A stretch of 64,000 nucleotides of DNA from positions 124,001 to 188,000 of the forward strand of contig OY752147.1 of NCBI GenBank assembly GCA_963573315.1. The letters are read 5' to 3'. The notes below the pieces were generated by a model. It was not told the origin of the DNA, searched no databases, and saw only the letters and a list, made by a program, of their open reading frames with translations. The position numbers were made by a program, and so were the translations under genes. Below are positions 60,041 through 64,000 of the stretch, piece by piece. Source of the DNA: Entomortierella parvispora. Lineage: Eukaryota > Mortierellomycota > Mortierellomycetes > Mortierellales > Mortierellaceae. Each line of letters begins with the position of its first letter. Position 1 is the first letter of the stretch.

Positions 60041-62614
60041 GTATTGACGACCAATGGTTTTATTCGAGGATGGGAATAAACTGTGGATCATCAATTAACA
60101 TGAGGTGAAGTCTGTTCCAGAGGCTTCAATGCCCTCCCGGGCTCTTGTAAGAGTCCACCATGGCTCTTTCATTAGTATATCACGGAAAAGATATTCCAGA
60201 TCTTTTTTTTTTTGCGTCATGTCCCTTTCCGTTTTTGTCCGCGACCTCGTTGCTCTCTGCGGTAATCTCTTCAGGGTGAACACGCAGAGTGGGAGCGTGT
60301 TTCTTCTCCTGACTTGGTCGCGTCCTTGTCTATTATATGTCCAGGCAAACAGGATTGGGCGTCGTGTTTTTTCAAGTCAGTTTGTTATTTCATCACGGAA
60401 CGGGAAATACCGTTAAGGGCACGAAGGCCTGTGATCCTTGACTCCATCACTGTGATATGTATTTGTCGGCTTACGGTGTATTCTGCCTTTATCGGTTCTA
60501 CCTATTCTTTCCCGTCTTCAGTTCAGTGAGAAAAAACTGGGAGCATTGGTGACGACGATTATTGATCATGATCTGATTAGGGTCGCGCATGACAAATCGA
60601 CCAAGAAGCCGCATGTCGTGGAGAAAATCACTCGTCTCGACGTACGAGGGGGAAAAATATCCCTCGAGTGTCCACCAGTTTGGTTCGACTGTTTGGAAAG
60701 AGTTTGTCTTGAGTAGTAACCGCGAAACATTGTCGTTTCCAAGGGAGATCCGTTTAGGTCCCGGTATAGAATTTGGAGGTGTTTGGGGATGAGGAGAGGG
60801 TAAGGAATGTCTGTCATGGTCCGAGAGAAGAAAAGCTATGAAATACTGGGCCACTTTCACGTGACTATCTCACTCTTGAAGACCCCAACATGAAGGGCCA
60901 GTAATTGACGGAAAGAAATCTGGAGAACGACTGTTTGGACGTTGAGGGGACTAAAAGTAAGAGTGTGGAATAGAAAAGGTGGAGTTTAGATATAAGGGGC
61001 AGACGGCGAGGGGGTGTTGACTGGATACTGCGAGGGGTTGCTTCTGGGAGAGGCTGAAAAGCCGCTCGATTGAGTGAGGTAGACGGTACACTGTGTCGAA
61101 TGAGGGCAGTACGTGGGCTTCCAGGATCCACACTGTATTGACTATTGAAGAGAGTCTGGGTGTTAAGAGCGAATACTTGAGCAGGACATAGTGACATGGT
61201 ACGCGCTTCAGTATTTACCACAATGAATTGACGCGAACGGCAGCCCTCTGCCTCATCTCTTTTTACAATTCTCTTCCCTTAATTCAAGAGCCTTATTATT
61301 TGCGCGAGGAAAGAAGTGAGTTCGAATTTGCATCTCTATCTCTTAATGGCCCATATTCCCACTCTTAGTCGTGGCACGACCTTTCTTGGTTTTCTCTCAG
61401 TAACTCTTTGAGACGTTCCTCTCTGCCCGAGCATCGCTGGGGTAGAGGAGAAAGAAATGGAAAGGGACAAGCAGGCAATGGCAAAACTGACAGAAAGGTT
61501 GATGGTCCACCTGTTAGCGACAAAGTACGGGATGAGAAGAAGCAAAGAAATGACCGTATTGATTCATCTCATTCATCCCCAAGCACATGCTCCGATTCAC
61601 CACACATCTTCCAATTGCATGTCAGGATGACAGCAAGGCTCCAGGAGAATTCTTGGACGCGATGTATCAGACCCAATCCTTTATCCACGACCACCACTTT
61701 GCAGTCCCCTTGCTATCAATTGTGGCCTGTCTGAACGAAAGCAAACTTCTCCCGGTTGCATTGATTCCAACCCTGTCAGCAAATGGAAAAATCCCTCTCC
61801 TTGATGTTACTGCCCCTTTTAGTGAACACTGTTCGACAGCCTAAGTGTTTTTTGTTTGTGGTCACTATTACATATTTCCGTTGAGACAAGCCATCAGAGG
61901 AAACAGGCCAATTTCTACATCGCATCCCAGTGCATCTGTCGCCCTCGGACGTTTGGTTTTTGGGAGGGGCCGTGCACACTGTCCAATCGAAGCAGAGATG
62001 CATGCTCAGCACCTCGGACTGACGTTCTGTTCCGCCGTTCTTTTTCCAGCAACAGGACCCAGTTTCTCAAGGGTCCACAGATCTGGGAAAATCTTGTGGT
62101 TTTGCATTCCTTGTTGTTTGAATTGCACCTCTGGAGCTGCACCTTGTGGCCGGGACCAGCTCAGTGTAAAGAAGATGAGAGACAACATGGTTAGCCCCTT
62201 CCTTCTCCCTCCCCCAGAAGCAACATTTACCCAGATGCCCATCACCACAAACAACAGCAGAGAAGAACACAAAAGTCCGATCTGTTTGTGAACCTCATTT
62301 TGGACTCTAAGGGGGAGGAGGGGGCAGAAGGGAGAAATGGCGTGAAATGATGCGGACGGACTGAAGTGTGGGAACAAAAACAAGACCCATGTATTTTTTT
62401 TGAATGTTTAGCCCTTGATTGGTCACTCATACATGCAGTTTGTTCAGAGCAAAGAAAAAACCCCTTGGGGATACGTTCTGGATGTCCTAGTCTACTTGTG
62501 GATCTATCTCCATACTGCATGTGCATGAATTACCCGGGCGTATGGAGTCCTGAATGGATGGATCGAAGATCGTAAGCAAAAAAGGTTCTTTCATTGGAGT
62601 TGTGTTCCCAAAAA
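60041..62614. other. 2.6 kb without a recognised gene
   Basis: Open frames of 60-148 codons occur on both strands, but none shows a domain, a good start context or a consistent splice chain. The composition is ordinary, with short T-runs around 60200 and 62395. It may hold UTRs, a noncoding transcript or an unrecognised fast-evolving gene. Confidence 0.45.
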
Positions 62615-62622
62615 GATAAAAG
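62615..62622 (+). promoter_or_regulatory. TATA-like box of the 62720 gene
   Basis: GATAAAAG about 100 bases before the ATG, followed by a CTCTCTCC-rich initiator stretch. Confidence 0.5.
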
Positions 62623-62719
62623 CCAGCACTTGTGCATGTTCCTTTTCACTCTCTCTCCATCTTCCTCAATATCCCCAACCCAAATCCCCAACCTCACCTT
62701 TCCACTCGCCTCTTCACCA

Positions 62720-63673
62720 ATGCCAATTCTGTGGGTTGTTCCTTGGCGAGACCAATACTTCCAGGACATTTACTGTCCAGAGGATGTGATCGTCCCAACA
62801 AAGGATTTCCATGTCTGGCCCATGTACCCCAATCATCGCTGGATCTACGACAAGTTGGCTGTCGCCGTGTCTCAAGGGCTGCAGGCCGCCCCTCATGGAG
62901 TGCCTCCACCTTTCTACCCAGTCTTTAGCAAACCGATCATGAACCTGCGCGGTATGGGCGCCGGGAGCCTCATTATCCCAGACGAGGCGACGTATCTAGC
63001 TTCTCTCCAGCCCGGTCATTTTTGGTCTCCACTTCATACCGGCGCGCACGTCAGCTCGGATGCAGCCGTGATCGATGGTAAACCCGTTTGGTGGCGTCAT
63101 ACCACAGGGATCGCCAGTGGTCGGGGGACGTTTGATTATTGGCACATCCATGCCGAGGCCATGCCTGAGCTCGAGAGCTACTGTGGCGACTGGTCCAAGA
63201 AGCATCTGGCAGGATACACAGGGATGGCCAACTTTGAGACGATTGGGGGTCGAATCATTGAGGCCCACTTGCGTTTGACCGATCAATGGCCAGATCTTTA
63301 CGGTGCAGGATGGTTGGACGCGGTCGTTCGTCTTTATGGAGAGGGCCAATGGGTTTTTGATGACAGCGGTCGCAAAGACTGTTATAGTGTCCTTCTGTTC
63401 ACGCAACATGGACGACAACGGTACCCACATCCCTCAGCAGAGAGCATGGCCAGAGTCTTGGCTGAGCCTGGGATCAAGAGCGTGCAGATTCCGTTTCAGG
63501 AGGATATGGACGCTTCCAAATACTCAATGCCTCCAGGAGGGTTCCGATTGGCCATCATCAATGCAACAACATTGGAAGCTGGATTCTGGGCAAGAGACAT
63601 GTTGAGAAAATCCATTTTCCATCCCGAAAATGAGGTGAAGCAAGAGAGACTATTGCACTCGAGTCATATATAG
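62720..63673 (+). CDS. Conserved-looking protein of unknown function
   Basis: Intronless, 317 aa. The start at 62720 was chosen because a TATA-like box and CT-rich leader lie directly upstream; an in-frame extension to 62594 would pass through that leader. The protein is rich in Trp, Gly and His, with distinctive blocks: H-V-W-P-M-Y-P-N-H-R-W-I-Y-D-K-L (about residues 32-47), K-P-I-M-N-L-R-G-M-G (about 74-83), L-P-G/Q-P-G-H-F-W-S-P-L-H-T-G-x-H, and N-F-E-T-I-G-G-R-I-I-E-A-H-L-R. The last two resemble the phosphate-loop and metal-ligand segments of ATP-grasp enzymes, but this is only a weak impression. No signal peptide or membrane segment is seen. Confidence 0.6.
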   Translation: MPILWVVPWRDQYFQDIYCPEDVIVPTKDFHVWPMYPNHRWIYDKLAVAVSQGLQAAPHGVPPPFYPVFSKPIMNLRGMGAGSLIIPDEATYLASLQPGHFWSPLHTGAHVSSDAAVIDGKPVWWRHTTGIASGRGTFDYWHIHAEAMPELESYCGDWSKKHLAGYTGMANFETIGGRIIEAHLRLTDQWPDLYGAGWLDAVVRLYGEGQWVFDDSGRKDCYSVLLFTQHGRQRYPHPSAESMARVLAEPGIKSVQIPFQEDMDASKYSMPPGGFRLAIINATTLEAGFWARDMLRKSIFHPENEVKQERLLHSSHI

Positions 63674-64000
63674 ATAGACTAGACGGAGGCACAAAGGAAG
63701 AAGAGACAAAAAAAAAGAATTTCTCCTGAACATATATTTGCTTGCTATGATGGACACCCTTGGAGCTCGTTGTCTTTCCATTCCTGCCAAAGCTCCTTCC
63801 TGTCGTCAGATATTTAAATGGCCAATTGTTTCTTCCTCTCTAGAATTCTCCTCAAGGACATCGAGCCGGGATAGACAACGACGCAGATCGACTCAACTTG
63901 GGCATCTTTTTTTAGGGTGCCTCTCAGGCTGAATTCTCAAGTCGTTCTGTATACTACTCTTCTCACCAAACGCAGTGTACACTGAGCGCACGTCTAGTGA
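63674..64000. other. 3' flank at the right edge, no gene recognised
   Basis: Contains the 3' flank of the preceding gene. A short frame at 63738-63932 has no recognisable features. Confidence 0.4.

Noticed and set aside
60498-61221. Minus-strand frames of about 118-120 codons
   Set aside because: No start context, domain or splice partner could be supported.

Overview
This is a eukaryotic, intron-rich window that reads as a fungal nuclear genome, most likely a Mortierella-type Mucoromycota species. The clues are many short GT-AG introns (plus two GC-AG introns), long pyrimidine-rich leaders, poly-Gln/Ser/Thr tracts, fungal genes such as an Rco1-like PHD protein, a giant hybrid histidine kinase and a UAF30-like SWIB protein, and large gene-family expansions. 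The taxon is inferred from style and gene content, not from a marker gene. All exon structures were derived by hand from splice signals and frame continuity; each multi-exon CDS given below sums to a multiple of three.

Layout. 1-2855: 3'-truncated triple Myb/SANT protein (minus). 2856-7024: repeat-rich leader and intergenic DNA. 7025-13795: accessory island in which two Gag-like capsid-domain genes (minus) flank a complete 4.0 kb MULE-like DNA transposon (8296-12298). The transposon has 39-bp terminal inverted repeats and a spliced gene for a 1180-aa protein combining a GCM/WRKY-like zinc finger, a DDE transposase, an AT-hook and a USP-like cysteine peptidase. 14056-22335: nine-exon hybrid histidine kinase of 2321 aa. 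24120-28083: Rco1-like double-PHD subunit of a histone deacetylase complex, divergent from a DEK_C/SWIB protein (28988-30875). 31322-31933: small membrane protein.

32215-36692: two tRNA-Ser(AGA) genes in inverted orientation bracket two intact genes and one broken gene of an atypical NAD(P)-binding short-chain dehydrogenase-like family; two further copies lie at 41620 and 46416 on the opposite strand. Between these are conserved housekeeping genes: ASA1-like WD40 (37142-38960), exosome subunit RRP41 (39136-40293) sharing a divergent promoter with an NR2C2AP-like protein (40562-41292). A two-gene PIF/Harbinger element (about 42870-46064) sits between SDR copies four and five.

47575-50407: GGA-type clathrin adaptor (VHS-GAT-GAE). 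51194-53028: tandem SCP2 sterol-carrier genes, the second diverged and frameshifted near its end. 53905-55749: DAHP synthase, the first shikimate-pathway enzyme. 56068-58237: secreted aspartic-protease-fold protein with both catalytic motifs altered. 58399-59878: F-box/LRR pseudogene. 62720-63673: conserved-looking protein of unknown function. The genes do not form a pathway or operon; this is ordinary fungal chromosome with two DNA transposons and several recent local duplications.
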